A stretch of DNA of 64,000 bases from Ruminococcus_G sp050944435 (lineage in GTDB: Bacteria; Bacillota; Clostridia; Lachnospirales; Lachnospiraceae), in the NCBI GenBank assembly GCA_050944435.1, contig JBMNRB010000015.1, positions 1 through 64,000 of the forward strand, given 5' to 3'. This document shows, in pieces, positions 7,223 to 15,838 of the stretch. A program made the translations under genes and the position numbers. How positions within the stretch are numbered: position 1 is the first letter of the stretch; the number at the start of each line of letters is the position of its first letter. Below the pieces are notes generated by a model that was not told the DNA's origin, did not search any database, and saw nothing but the letters and a program-made list of their open reading frames with translations.

Positions 7223-7388
7223 TTTCAAAACAGATTTCTATTAAATTTGTCACAAGATTGTCACAAAATCAGTTCTCTGTGACCGTAAACATGCTTATTT
7301 ACTGTATTTCCGGCAAATTAATGTCAAGTATTTTTTCTTTACAGTTATCCCTTTGATATGGTATGCTTGCAAAAAGGATGTGATTAAA

Positions 7389-8264
7389 ATGGATATTCGT
7401 GTACTGAAATACTTTTTAATGGCGGCCCGTGAGGAAAATATTACGAAAGCTGCAAAACTGCTTCACCTCACACAGCCCACTCTTTCCCGCCAACTGATAC
7501 AACTGGAACAGGAATTAGGCGTCAAACTGTTCCATCGCAGTAAACATCATATTGCCTTAACGGAAGACGGCATGTTTCTTCGCCGCCGTGCGGAAGAAAT
7601 CGTTTCTCTCTCTGAAAAAACGAAAGAAGATCTGCAGCACAAAAAAGAACATCTGGCAGGAAAAATTTCTGTTGGCAGCGGTGAACTGAGAAGTTCCGTT
7701 TTTCTGGCTGATCTAATTTCTTCTTTTCAAAAAGAAAATCCCCTGGTTCAATTTGAACTGTACAGCGGAAACTCTGATAATATTAAAGAGCGAATCGAAC
7801 GGGGCCTGCTGGACCTTGGCCTGCTGCAGGAACCTGTTGATATTTCAAAATACAGTTTCATCCGTACACCCGTTCATGAACAGTGGGGAGTTTTGATGCC
7901 GGAAGATTCCAAACTGGCAGCAAAAACTGTCATCACCCCAAAGGATCTGGCTGATGTTCCCCTAATCCTTCCTCAGAGAGAAATCCTTCAGAATGAACTT
8001 CTCAACTGGCTGGGTCCCTATGGAAAAGAACTGAATATTACCGCCACCGGCAATCTGCTTTATAATCTGGCCGTCCTGGCCCGCAGGCGGGTGGGCCATG
8101 TCCTTACACTGAATCTGGACTGTGCCTATGACGGACTTTGCTTCGTTCCCCTTTCTCCGCCCATGGAATCCGGTACCGTACTGGCCTGGAAAAAAAACCA
8201 GGTATTTTCCCCTGCCGCCGCCGGATTTATCGATCATTCCAAAAAATACATTTCCAACTTCTGA
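7389..8264 (+). CDS. LysR-family transcriptional regulator
   Basis: A 291-residue protein. The winged helix-turn-helix (residues 1-60) contains YFLMAAREENITKAAKLLHLTQPTLSRQLIQLE-type sequence, and the rest is a periplasmic-binding-like effector domain. The ATG at 7389 follows AAGGATGTG. Its stop abuts the stop of larE with no gap; the two genes converge, so it does not share a promoter with the lar genes, although control of neighbours is possible. The effector is unknown. Good family match (CynR/YbhD-like), no specific assignment. Confidence 0.85.
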   Translation: MDIRVLKYFLMAAREENITKAAKLLHLTQPTLSRQLIQLEQELGVKLFHRSKHHIALTEDGMFLRRRAEEIVSLSEKTKEDLQHKKEHLAGKISVGSGELRSSVFLADLISSFQKENPLVQFELYSGNSDNIKERIERGLLDLGLLQEPVDISKYSFIRTPVHEQWGVLMPEDSKLAAKTVITPKDLADVPLILPQREILQNELLNWLGPYGKELNITATGNLLYNLAVLARRRVGHVLTLNLDCAYDGLCFVPLSPPMESGTVLAWKKNQVFSPAAAGFIDHSKKYISNF

Positions 8265-9074
8265 TTACTCATCCATGCTGCCGGAACGAAATCCTTCCAT
8301 ATCCAGGGTGATATACTTAAATCCTTCTTTTTTCAGCCTGCTGCAGATTTGCCCGTTTCGCTGCAGCAGCAGCGGAAAATCTGCCCGATCCACTTCCAGA
8401 CGGACGATATCCCCATGGAGACGCAGCCTCACGTTGCGAAATCCCAGATTCTTGATAAACCTTTCTCCTATATCAATTCTTTTCAGCAGTGCGGGATCGA
8501 TCCGTGTCCCATAGGGAAGCCTGGTTGCCAGGCATGGGGCAGAAGGCCGGTCCGCTGCCGGTACTCCCAGTTCAGCCGCCAGAAGTCTGACTTCTCTTTT
8601 TGAAAATCCTGTTTCTCTTAAAGGGCTTCTGATCCCCAGTTCATCCACTGCCTTTATCCCGGGACGATACTGCCCTTCGTCCTCCTGATTCGTCCCTTCC
8701 ATCACCAGGGAAATCCCACGGCTTTTTGCAAAATCCAAGAGTTTTTCAAAAAGCATCCGTTTGCATAGATAGCAGCGTTCAGGCGGATTATTCAAAATTT
8801 TCGGCTCATCCAGTTCATTTACAAAAATCACAAAATGCTCCGCTCCCATTTCTTTCGCAGATTTTTTTGCAAAAGTCAGATCTGCCGCCGGATGCAGCGC
8901 CGTTTCAAAGGTCACCGCTGTCACTTTTGTGTCGTGCTTTTCAGATGCGTCAACTGCCAGCTTTAATAAAAGACTGCTGTCCACTCCGCCGGAAAAAGCT
9001 ACGCAGCAATCCTTCTCCGTCAGCTCTTCCATCAGCTGTTTAAGCTTTGCTTCCTTATTCGCCAAAAAGTTCAC
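8265..9074 (-). CDS. larE: LarE, sulfur insertion enzyme for the nickel-pincer cofactor
   Basis: A 269-residue protein. The PP-loop SGGVDSS (28-34) binds ATP to adenylate the pyridinium dicarboxylate intermediate; LarE then supplies sulfur for the NPN (nickel-pincer nucleotide) cofactor. Three cysteines sit at positions conserved in one LarE subtype: C101 and C104 (RCYLCK) and C181 (SAPCLATR). In the Lactiplantibacillus-type enzyme a single cysteine, equivalent to C181, is sacrificed. The three-cysteine type is reported to hold a [4Fe-4S] cluster that carries the added sulfur and so may act catalytically. The ATG lies 20 bases inside the end of larC, as expected for a coupled operon larB-larC-larE. 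Confidence 0.92.
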   Translation of the reverse strand: MNFLANKEAKLKQLMEELTEKDCCVAFSGGVDSSLLLKLAVDASEKHDTKVTAVTFETALHPAADLTFAKKSAKEMGAEHFVIFVNELDEPKILNNPPERCYLCKRMLFEKLLDFAKSRGISLVMEGTNQEDEGQYRPGIKAVDELGIRSPLRETGFSKREVRLLAAELGVPAADRPSAPCLATRLPYGTRIDPALLKRIDIGERFIKNLGFRNVRLRLHGDIVRLEVDRADFPLLLQRNGQICSRLKKEGFKYITLDMEGFRSGSMDE

Positions 9075-10230
9075 CGGCCTTTCTCAGCGCATCCTGGTAT
9101 ACCCGCCGAAAGCTTTCTCCTCTTACCTGCGCCGCCCTTTTCACATCTTCATACTCCGGATAAGCGTACACTCGGTGATTTTTGTAACAGACTTTAATGC
9201 CGATATCTCCATACTCTGTGGGAATCCTCTCCATTCGTCTTTCCAGTACACTCCGCCCGCATCGATACCTGCGGATACCAATGGTGGTTGATTCCTGAAA
9301 AATAAGATTCTCCGCCCGCTCCACTGTATCATCCCCGCAGATTACCTGGAGCAGATAACCCGGCCGGTTTTTCTTCATATAAACCGGCCGAAAAGCCACA
9401 TCTCTTACTCCCGCCCCAAAGAGCTGTTCCTGAAGGAATCCCAATTGTTCTCCTGTACAATCGTCCACATTACTCTCCAGCACCCAGACATCGGATTCTT
9501 TTTTTACCTCCCGCACCAACATGGCCCGAAGTATGTTGGCATGATCAAATTCTTTCTTTCCGGCGCCGATTCCCACCTTCACAATTTCCATCTCTTCCGG
9601 CAGTTCTCTTGTTCGCAGCGCCGCCGCGATGGCCGCTCCCGTGGGAGTAATCATCTCACCTTCCGTATCCGTCAGTGACACCGGAAGTCCCCAGGCAGAT
9701 ATCAGCTCTGTCACCGCGGGAACGGGAACCGTCATCCAGCCATGCTGACAGAGAACGCTCCCCTGTCCTTCCCGCAGCGTACCGACTGCCGTCTCCCTGA
9801 CGCCCAGACTGCAAACGCAGGCTGCCGTGCCGACGATATCGATAATTGAATCGACGGCTCCCACCTCGTGAAAATGTACGTGATCGGCAGGTGCTCCATG
9901 TACTTTTCCTTCAGCCTGCGCCAGGATATGAAAAATTTTTACTGCCAATTCTTTCACCGGCCGGTCCATGGCAGATCCCATAATCATATTCTGAATATCC
10001 TGATATGTTCGATGAGGCTGATGCTCCTCGTCCACTTTCACATCAAAAGTCATACTGTCAATGCCTTTTTTCTTTGTCCTTCCAATCTGGATTTCATAAT
10101 GATCCAATGAAAGTCTCTCCACCTGACCGCGCAGATATGCCTCGTCCGCTCCCAGATCCAGCAAAGCTGCCACTGTCATATCTCCACTGATTCCTGAACT
10201 TCCTTCCAGATATAAAATATTTTCTGTCAT
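9055..10230 (-). CDS. larC: LarC, nickel insertion protein of NPN cofactor synthesis
   Basis: A 391-residue protein. It begins with the family signature YLEGSSGISGDM (about 7-18), has the HVHFHEVGAVDSIIDIVG region (His-rich, about 116-134) and the C-terminal LarC2 domain with ILRAM and ESNVDDCTGEQ (about 250-262). LarC uses CTP to put nickel into the pincer. In Lactiplantibacillus the full protein needs a ribosomal frameshift; here the two halves are one continuous frame. It sits 2 bases after larB and overlaps larE by 20 bases. Confidence 0.93.
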   Translation of the reverse strand: MTENILYLEGSSGISGDMTVAALLDLGADEAYLRGQVERLSLDHYEIQIGRTKKKGIDSMTFDVKVDEEHQPHRTYQDIQNMIMGSAMDRPVKELAVKIFHILAQAEGKVHGAPADHVHFHEVGAVDSIIDIVGTAACVCSLGVRETAVGTLREGQGSVLCQHGWMTVPVPAVTELISAWGLPVSLTDTEGEMITPTGAAIAAALRTRELPEEMEIVKVGIGAGKKEFDHANILRAMLVREVKKESDVWVLESNVDDCTGEQLGFLQEQLFGAGVRDVAFRPVYMKKNRPGYLLQVICGDDTVERAENLIFQESTTIGIRRYRCGRSVLERRMERIPTEYGDIGIKVCYKNHRVYAYPEYEDVKRAAQVRGESFRRVYQDALRKAGELFGE

Positions 10231-10232
10231 GC

Positions 10233-10988
10233 TTACTCCTTATTCTCCGGTTCTGCCATCCGGTTCATCTGAGCCGCCAGATATCCCGCGCCGAACCCGT
10301 TATCAATATTGACCACTGCCACGCCTTCGGCACAGGAATTCAGCATGGTCAGAAGTGGCGCTATTCCGCCGAAGCTTGCTCCGTATCCCACCGATGTTGG
10401 CACTGCCACCACGGGATGTTCCACCAGGCCCGCCACCACACCGGGCAATGCACCTTCCATTCCCGCCACCGCAATCACACAGTTGGCTTTTCGTATCTCC
10501 TCCATCTTTGACAGAAGGCGGTGAATACCAGCCACCCCCACATCATAAATTCTTACTACCCGGCATCCAAAATACTCTGCCGTCACAGCTGCTTCCTCCG
10601 CCACAGCCAGATCCGAGGTGCCTCCAGTCAAAACTGCCACGCAGCCATGTCTTACCGGTTTTTTAAATTCCAGCCGTAATACTCTGGCATCTTCCTGATA
10701 AATCAAACCAGGGAATTCATCTTTCATTGCATCGTACTGCTGCCGGCTGGCTCTTGTTCCCATCAGATTTTCCCGTCTGTCGTAAAATCTTCGGTAAATA
10801 TCCTTCAGCTGATCCACCGTCTTGCCTGCACAGTAGATCACTTCGCCAAAACCGGTTCTCAAACTTCTATGATGATCAATCTTGGCGCATCCAATATCCT
10901 CATAGGGAAGTTTCACCAGCTCTTTTTCTGCTTCTGCAATGGACATCGTCCCATCTTTTACTTTTTCCAATAATGTATGTATCTCCAT
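10233..10988 (-). CDS. larB: LarB, NaAD carboxylase/hydrolase for the NPN cofactor
   Basis: A 251-residue protein. The C-terminal half is an AIR-carboxylase (PurE-like) domain with TGGTSDLAVAEEA, GVAGIHRL and VAVPTSVGYGASFGG. LarB carboxylates the pyridinium ring of nicotinic acid adenine dinucleotide and releases AMP, the first step to NPN. The ATG at 10988 follows AAGGTGA and gives the usual length; the longer frame runs into the divergent promoter region and is rejected. First gene of larBCE. The racemase LarA is not in the window. Confidence 0.92.
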   Translation of the reverse strand: MEIHTLLEKVKDGTMSIAEAEKELVKLPYEDIGCAKIDHHRSLRTGFGEVIYCAGKTVDQLKDIYRRFYDRRENLMGTRASRQQYDAMKDEFPGLIYQEDARVLRLEFKKPVRHGCVAVLTGGTSDLAVAEEAAVTAEYFGCRVVRIYDVGVAGIHRLLSKMEEIRKANCVIAVAGMEGALPGVVAGLVEHPVVAVPTSVGYGASFGGIAPLLTMLNSCAEGVAVVNIDNGFGAGYLAAQMNRMAEPENKE

Positions 10989-11013
10989 CCATTCACCTTC
11001 TTTTTCTTTCGCT

Positions 11014-11043
11014 ATTATATCATCTATGGTACAATATTGTAAA
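11014..11043 (-). promoter_or_regulatory. Promoter of larBCE
   Basis: On the minus strand, TTTACA (11038-11043) and TATAAT (11014-11019) have an 18-base spacer, about 25 bases before the larB ATG. The 97-base gap also has to drive the divergent gene at 11086. Confidence 0.6.
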
Positions 11044-11085
11044 CTTCTATGCCCAGAGGCATACAGATTCACCAAGGAGGTATTT

Positions 11086-12192
11086 ATGAATCCATCAAAA
11101 GTATATTTTACCAACCTGAGAACCACTATGAAATCCAACCGGCAGCAGAAACTGGCAAAACTGATTAAAGCCGCCGGTATTGACCAGATTTATTTTGAAA
11201 AGCGATACGCTGCAATCAAAATGCATTTCGGAGAACCCGGCAACCTTGCCTATCTTCGTCCCAATTATGCCAAAACAGTAGTGGATATTGTACGTGAACT
11301 GGGCGGACGCCCTTTCTTAACTGACTGCAATACCCTGTACGTAGGAGGCCGGAAAAATGCGCTGGATCACCTGAACAGCGCCTATGAGAATGGTTTTACC
11401 CCCTTTTCCACCGGATGTCATGTTATTATCGCAGACGGCCTGAAAGGAACCGACGAGGCTCTGGTTCCGGTGAAAGGCGGAGAATATATAAAGGAAGCTA
11501 AAATTGGACAGGCCATCATGGATGCCGATGTCTTTATCTCCCTCAACCATTTTAAAGGCCACGAATTTACCGGTTTTGGAGGCGCCTTGAAGAATATCGG
11601 CATGGGCTGCGGTTCCCGGGCAGGAAAAATGGAAATGCACAACGCGGGAAAACCCTTTGTCAAGGAGCGCAAGTGCGTAGGCTGCGGCCTGTGTACAAAA
11701 AACTGCGCCCATGAAGCCATCACCATCACCGACAAAAAGGCTTCCATTGATCATCAAAAATGTGTGGGCTGCGGACGCTGCATCGGCGCCTGTCCTCAAG
11801 ATGCCATCCGGGAAGCTTCCGATGAATCCAACGACATCCTGAACAAGAAGATCGCAGAATATTCCAAAGCGGTACTGGATGGAAGACCCCATTTTCACAT
11901 CAGTCTGGTGATCGATGTATCACCTTTCTGCGACTGTCATCCGGACAATGATCTTCCCATCATCCCCGATGTGGGCATGTTTGCCTCTTTTGATCCGGTG
12001 GCTCTGGATGTGGCCTGTGCTGACGCGGTAAACCGCCAGCCCATGGTGCAGGGAAGTATGTTATCTGAAGTAGATCACACCGGCCATGATCATTTCAGCG
12101 CCATCAGTCCCGAAACCAACTGGATGGTCTGCATCGACCACGCTGTCAAGCTGGGGCTGGGAAGCAAGGAGTACGAATTAATCGAAGTCTGA
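11086..12192 (+). CDS. DUF362 protein with two 4Fe-4S ferredoxin motifs
   Basis: A 368-residue protein. A DUF362 domain (about 1-180, with LNHFKGHEFTGFGGALKNIG) is followed by two ferredoxin motifs, CVGCGLCTKNC and CVGCGRCIGACP (about 190-245), then the rest of DUF362. It is cytoplasmic, with no signal. AAGGAGG precedes the ATG at 11086; the longer frame upstream overlaps the larB promoter. DUF362 ferredoxins are common in anaerobes and their reaction is not established. It is divergent from larB, so a shared regulator is possible but not shown. Confidence 0.85.
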   Translation: MNPSKVYFTNLRTTMKSNRQQKLAKLIKAAGIDQIYFEKRYAAIKMHFGEPGNLAYLRPNYAKTVVDIVRELGGRPFLTDCNTLYVGGRKNALDHLNSAYENGFTPFSTGCHVIIADGLKGTDEALVPVKGGEYIKEAKIGQAIMDADVFISLNHFKGHEFTGFGGALKNIGMGCGSRAGKMEMHNAGKPFVKERKCVGCGLCTKNCAHEAITITDKKASIDHQKCVGCGRCIGACPQDAIREASDESNDILNKKIAEYSKAVLDGRPHFHISLVIDVSPFCDCHPDNDLPIIPDVGMFASFDPVALDVACADAVNRQPMVQGSMLSEVDHTGHDHFSAISPETNWMVCIDHAVKLGLGSKEYELIEV

Positions 12193-12196
12193 CGCT

Positions 12197-13543
12197 TCAC
12201 CGTCCGTCCTGCCTTGTCTCTTTCGTACTTTTCCGGTAAATGAACCAGGCCGCTGCCGCAGTCAGGAGTTCCGCCGCCCAAAAGGCGTGCCATACTCCTG
12301 CTGCGCCCAGAAAGCGGCTCAGCAAAAAAGCCGCTGGGATGATAACAACTGTGTACCGCAGCAAAGATATCAGGAAAGAGGGAAGGCCTTTTCCCAAACC
12401 TTCCAGCGCACCGGCAGAAACCACAGAAACTGCCGAAGGTATAAATCCGATACAGATAATTCTCAGCGCCTGTCCCCCCACTTCTCTCGTCTGCCCGTTT
12501 TCCGTAAACAATCCCATCAGAAAACCCGGGATCACCAGACATAGGATCGTTCCCACTGCCATAATCAAAACAATGCAGCTCAAGGTTGTTCGATATATTT
12601 TATTTACTCTCTGATATTCCCCCGCTCCATAATTATAGGCAATCAGGGGCCGCATTCCCTGCACCAGTCCGTTCGCCGTCTGATACAGCAAAGACTGCAG
12701 TTTATAATATACGCCCAGCACCAGAACATAAAGCTGAGAAAATGGCGCCAGTATGCCGTTCAATGCGGAGATCAGCAGAGAGGGCAGCGCCATATTCAAG
12801 GTGGCGGCAACACCGACAGAATACATATCCCGGCAAATTCTCCTATCAGGTTTCAAATATCGGCCGGATATCTTCACATTGACAGGCCGGAAGCGATACA
12901 CCAGCAGATAGGCAATCAGCGTGGCCACCTGACCGGTTCCCGTAGCCCAGGCCGCCCCCTGAATTCCAAGCTTTGGAAAGGGACCGATCCCAAAGATCAT
13001 CAGCGGATCCAAGATAATATTAAGTATACATCCCAGCAGCATACACAGCATGGAAACAGTCATTCTCCCCACTGCCTGGAATAACTTTTCAAAGGAAAGG
13101 CACAGAGAAATTACGGTAGCATAGCAGAAAATAATGGTTGAATACTGCAGCCCGTATTGAATAATGGTCGGATTTTCCGTAAACATGGCCAGAAACCGCG
13201 GCATGATAAGAATACAGATAATATTCAGCACAATGCCATGAAGGAAGTTGAGCGCTGTTCCCTGGGTAGCGGCCATATTGGCTTTTTCATTTTCCTTTGC
13301 TCCCAGCATTCGGGCAATCACCGCGTTCACACCCACAGAGAAGCCAATACAGATAGCATTGACCAAATTTTGAATCGGAAATACTAAAGACAGCGCGGTC
13401 ATTGCATCCTCATTAATCTGGGCAACAAAAATACTGTCTACGATATTATAAAGAGAATTCACCAGCATGGATATCACCATGGGGATTCCCATCGTCATCA
13501 AAAGAGGCAGCACCGGCCTCTCTTTCATATATGTCTGATCCAT
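12197..13543 (-). CDS. MATE-family multidrug/toxin efflux pump
   Basis: A 448-residue membrane protein with about 12 transmembrane segments. The first carries the MATE signature GIPMVISMLVNSLYNIVDSIF. MATE pumps export cationic compounds in exchange for Na+ or H+. The ATG at 13543 has AAAGGAG before it. It converges on the DUF362 gene, leaving only 4 bases between stops, and follows the ilvA terminator, so it is probably its own unit. Substrate unknown. Confidence 0.88.
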   Translation of the reverse strand: MDQTYMKERPVLPLLMTMGIPMVISMLVNSLYNIVDSIFVAQINEDAMTALSLVFPIQNLVNAICIGFSVGVNAVIARMLGAKENEKANMAATQGTALNFLHGIVLNIICILIMPRFLAMFTENPTIIQYGLQYSTIIFCYATVISLCLSFEKLFQAVGRMTVSMLCMLLGCILNIILDPLMIFGIGPFPKLGIQGAAWATGTGQVATLIAYLLVYRFRPVNVKISGRYLKPDRRICRDMYSVGVAATLNMALPSLLISALNGILAPFSQLYVLVLGVYYKLQSLLYQTANGLVQGMRPLIAYNYGAGEYQRVNKIYRTTLSCIVLIMAVGTILCLVIPGFLMGLFTENGQTREVGGQALRIICIGFIPSAVSVVSAGALEGLGKGLPSFLISLLRYTVVIIPAAFLLSRFLGAAGVWHAFWAAELLTAAAAWFIYRKSTKETRQDGR

Positions 13544-13575
13544 TTTTTCTCCTTTTGGTATTTCCATATTTTCTC

Positions 13576-13625
13576 AAAAAGACGGCGCTGCAAAACAAGG
13601 TCATCCAATTTTGTTTCACAACGCC
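13576..13625 (-). terminator. Terminator after ilvA
   Basis: On the minus strand GGCGTTGTGAAACAA pairs with TTGTTTTGCAGCGCC (two mismatches), followed by GTCTTTTTG. Confidence 0.7.
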
Positions 13626-13638
13626 TTCCCGTCATCAA

Positions 13639-14850
13639 TTACAGATTCGCACGAACCAGCCGCGGTTTATAACCTTTTTCCTCCAGTGCCTTGACGATAC
13701 TGTTCTTATGGGCCGTACCAAAAGCCTCTAACGTGATTTTCAGTTCCACGGCGGCATTCCGGTTAATACTGAAGAACTGGTTATGATCCAGCTTTATCAC
13801 ATTTCCCTGCTGCTGTGCAATGATCTGGGATACTCTGACCAGCTCTCCTGGTTTGTCCGGCAGCAGAACCGATATGGTAAAGATTCTGTCTCTTTGAATC
13901 AGACCGTTTTGAACTACAGAGGACATGGTAATCACATCCATATTCCCTCCGCTGAGAATACATACCACTTTTTTATTTTTAACATTCAGATGTTTCATGG
14001 CTGCCACCGTCAGCAGACCGGAGTTTTCCACAATCATCTTATGATTTTCCACCATATCGAGGAATGCAACGATCAGCTCCTCGTCTTCCACCGTCAGAAT
14101 ATCGTCGATATACTTCTGGATATAAGGAAAAATCACTTCGCCCGGAGTTTTCACCGCCGTACCGTCTGCAATGGTACCCACCTTCGGCAGAGTGGTTACC
14201 TTCCCATTTTTCAGGGAGGCTTTCATACAGCTGGCCCCAGCGGGTTCCACTCCCACCACTTTGATATTGGGATTGAGCATCTTGGACAGCGTAGCCACTC
14301 CTGTCGCCAGTCCGCCGCCTCCGATAGGCACCAAAATATAATCTACCAGAGGAAGTTCTTTTACGATTTCCATAGCAATGGTTCCCTGTCCCGTAGCCAC
14401 TGCCGGATCGTCAAAGGGATGGATAAACGTATATCCGTTTTCTTCCGCCAGTTCATAGGCTTTTTCGCATGCTTCATCGTAGACATCTCCATAAAGCACC
14501 ACTTCCGCCCCGTAGCTCTTTGTTCGATCCACTTTGATCAATGGTGTGGTAGTCGGCATGACAATAACCGCTTTTACACCGAATTTTTTGGCCGCATAGG
14601 CGACGCCCTGAGCATGATTTCCGGCAGAAGCCGTAATCAGTCCCTTCTTTCTCTCTTCCTCTGATAAAGTACTGATTTTATAGTAGGCGCCGCGGATTTT
14701 ATAAGCCCCTGTCACCTGCATATTCTCCGGCTTCAGGTATACCTTATTTCCCGTGGCCCCGCTCAGATAGTCACTGTAAACCAGCTTTGTTTCCTGGGTC
14801 ACCTGTTTTACAATTTCTGAAGCCTCTTCAAATTTATCCAGCGTCAACAT
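13639..14850 (-). CDS. ilvA: Threonine dehydratase (threonine ammonia-lyase)
   Basis: A 403-residue PLP enzyme converting threonine to 2-oxobutanoate and ammonia. The PLP lysine is K51 in VTGAYKIRGA. SAGNHAQGVA and the phosphate loop GGGGLATG are present, and an ACT-like regulatory domain fills the last 75 residues (VLLPDKPGELVRVSQII). This one-ACT form is shared by catabolic and short biosynthetic enzymes; with ilvC, ilvH and leuCD elsewhere in the window, an isoleucine role is reasonable but not proven. The ATG at 14850 is preceded by GGGAGATGAG. It lies 32 bases after ftsY. Confidence 0.88.
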   Translation of the reverse strand: MLTLDKFEEASEIVKQVTQETKLVYSDYLSGATGNKVYLKPENMQVTGAYKIRGAYYKISTLSEEERKKGLITASAGNHAQGVAYAAKKFGVKAVIVMPTTTPLIKVDRTKSYGAEVVLYGDVYDEACEKAYELAEENGYTFIHPFDDPAVATGQGTIAMEIVKELPLVDYILVPIGGGGLATGVATLSKMLNPNIKVVGVEPAGASCMKASLKNGKVTTLPKVGTIADGTAVKTPGEVIFPYIQKYIDDILTVEDEELIVAFLDMVENHKMIVENSGLLTVAAMKHLNVKNKKVVCILSGGNMDVITMSSVVQNGLIQRDRIFTISVLLPDKPGELVRVSQIIAQQQGNVIKLDHNQFFSINRNAAVELKITLEAFGTAHKNSIVKALEEKGYKPRLVRANL

Positions 14851-14882
14851 CTTCTCATCTCCCGTATTACTCTTTTTATTTC

Positions 14883-15824
14883 TCAATAAGATTCCCGGTT
14901 ATTATGAAACAGTGCATTAACAAATTCCACCGGATCGAATTTCTGAAGATCATCGATGGTTTCTCCCACACCGATATATTTCACCGGTATATCCAGTTCA
15001 GACTGAATGGCAACGGCAATTCCGCCCTTGGCCGTGCCGTCCAGCTTCGTAAGAATGATGCCGGTTACATTGGCCACCTCGGCAAACTGACGTGCCTGCA
15101 CCAGCGCATTTTGTCCCGTTGTTCCATCCAGTACCACCAGCGTTTCCAAATAGGCTTCCGGGTATTCCCTCTCCAGTATCCGGTATATCTTTTTCAGTTC
15201 TTCCATCAGGTTCTTTTTGTTATGAAGTCTTCCCGCTGTATCGCAGAGAAGAATATCCGCCTTTCTGGCCTTGGCTGCCTGAACGGCATCATAAACCACT
15301 GCCGCCGGATCTGCACCTTCCTGGCCGCCAATGATTTCCACACCCGCCCTATGGGCCCACTGGGTCAGCTGCTCGCCGGCCGCTGCCCGGAAAGTATCCG
15401 CCGCTGCCAGGATGACTTTCTTTCCCTGATCTTTCAGCTTCCCTGCCAGTTTTCCAACGGAGGTGGTTTTTCCCACACCGTTTACACCGATCACCAGCAC
15501 AACAGATTTTCTGTTTTCAAACTCATAAGCCGTCTCGCCCACATCCATCTGTTTGATGATGCTGTCGATCAGCAGTTGTTTACACTCGGAAGGTTCCTTG
15601 ATCTTCTGCTCCTTTACCTGCTCTTTCAGATTCTCAATAATGGCATTGGTGGTATTGATCCCAATATCTCCCATCACAAGAATTTCTTCAATTTCTTCAT
15701 AAAAATCATCGTCAATGCTGGAAAAGCCGCTGAAGATCGAATCAATCCCCGCCACAATATTATCTCTGGTTTTGGACAGTCCACTCACCAGCCGTTTAAA
15801 AAAACCCTGTTTTTCTCCTGCCAT
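14883..15824 (-). CDS. ftsY: FtsY, signal recognition particle receptor
   Basis: A 313-residue protein. A short helical N domain (about 20-100) is followed by the SRP GTPase domain: GVNGVGKTT (about 113-121), DTAGR and TKLDGTAKGG. It docks ribosome-SRP complexes at the membrane for protein insertion. The acidic A domain of E. coli FtsY is absent, as usual in Gram-positives. It follows smc by 14 bases, the classic rnc-smc-ftsY order. Confidence 0.97.
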   Translation of the reverse strand: MAGEKQGFFKRLVSGLSKTRDNIVAGIDSIFSGFSSIDDDFYEEIEEILVMGDIGINTTNAIIENLKEQVKEQKIKEPSECKQLLIDSIIKQMDVGETAYEFENRKSVVLVIGVNGVGKTTSVGKLAGKLKDQGKKVILAAADTFRAAAGEQLTQWAHRAGVEIIGGQEGADPAAVVYDAVQAAKARKADILLCDTAGRLHNKKNLMEELKKIYRILEREYPEAYLETLVVLDGTTGQNALVQARQFAEVANVTGIILTKLDGTAKGGIAVAIQSELDIPVKYIGVGETIDDLQKFDPVEFVNALFHNNRESY

Positions 15825-15838
15825 TTTTCATTCCCTCT

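Noticed and set aside
9055..10230. Programmed frameshift in larC as in Lactiplantibacillus
   Set aside because: Both domains lie in one uninterrupted frame of usual total length.
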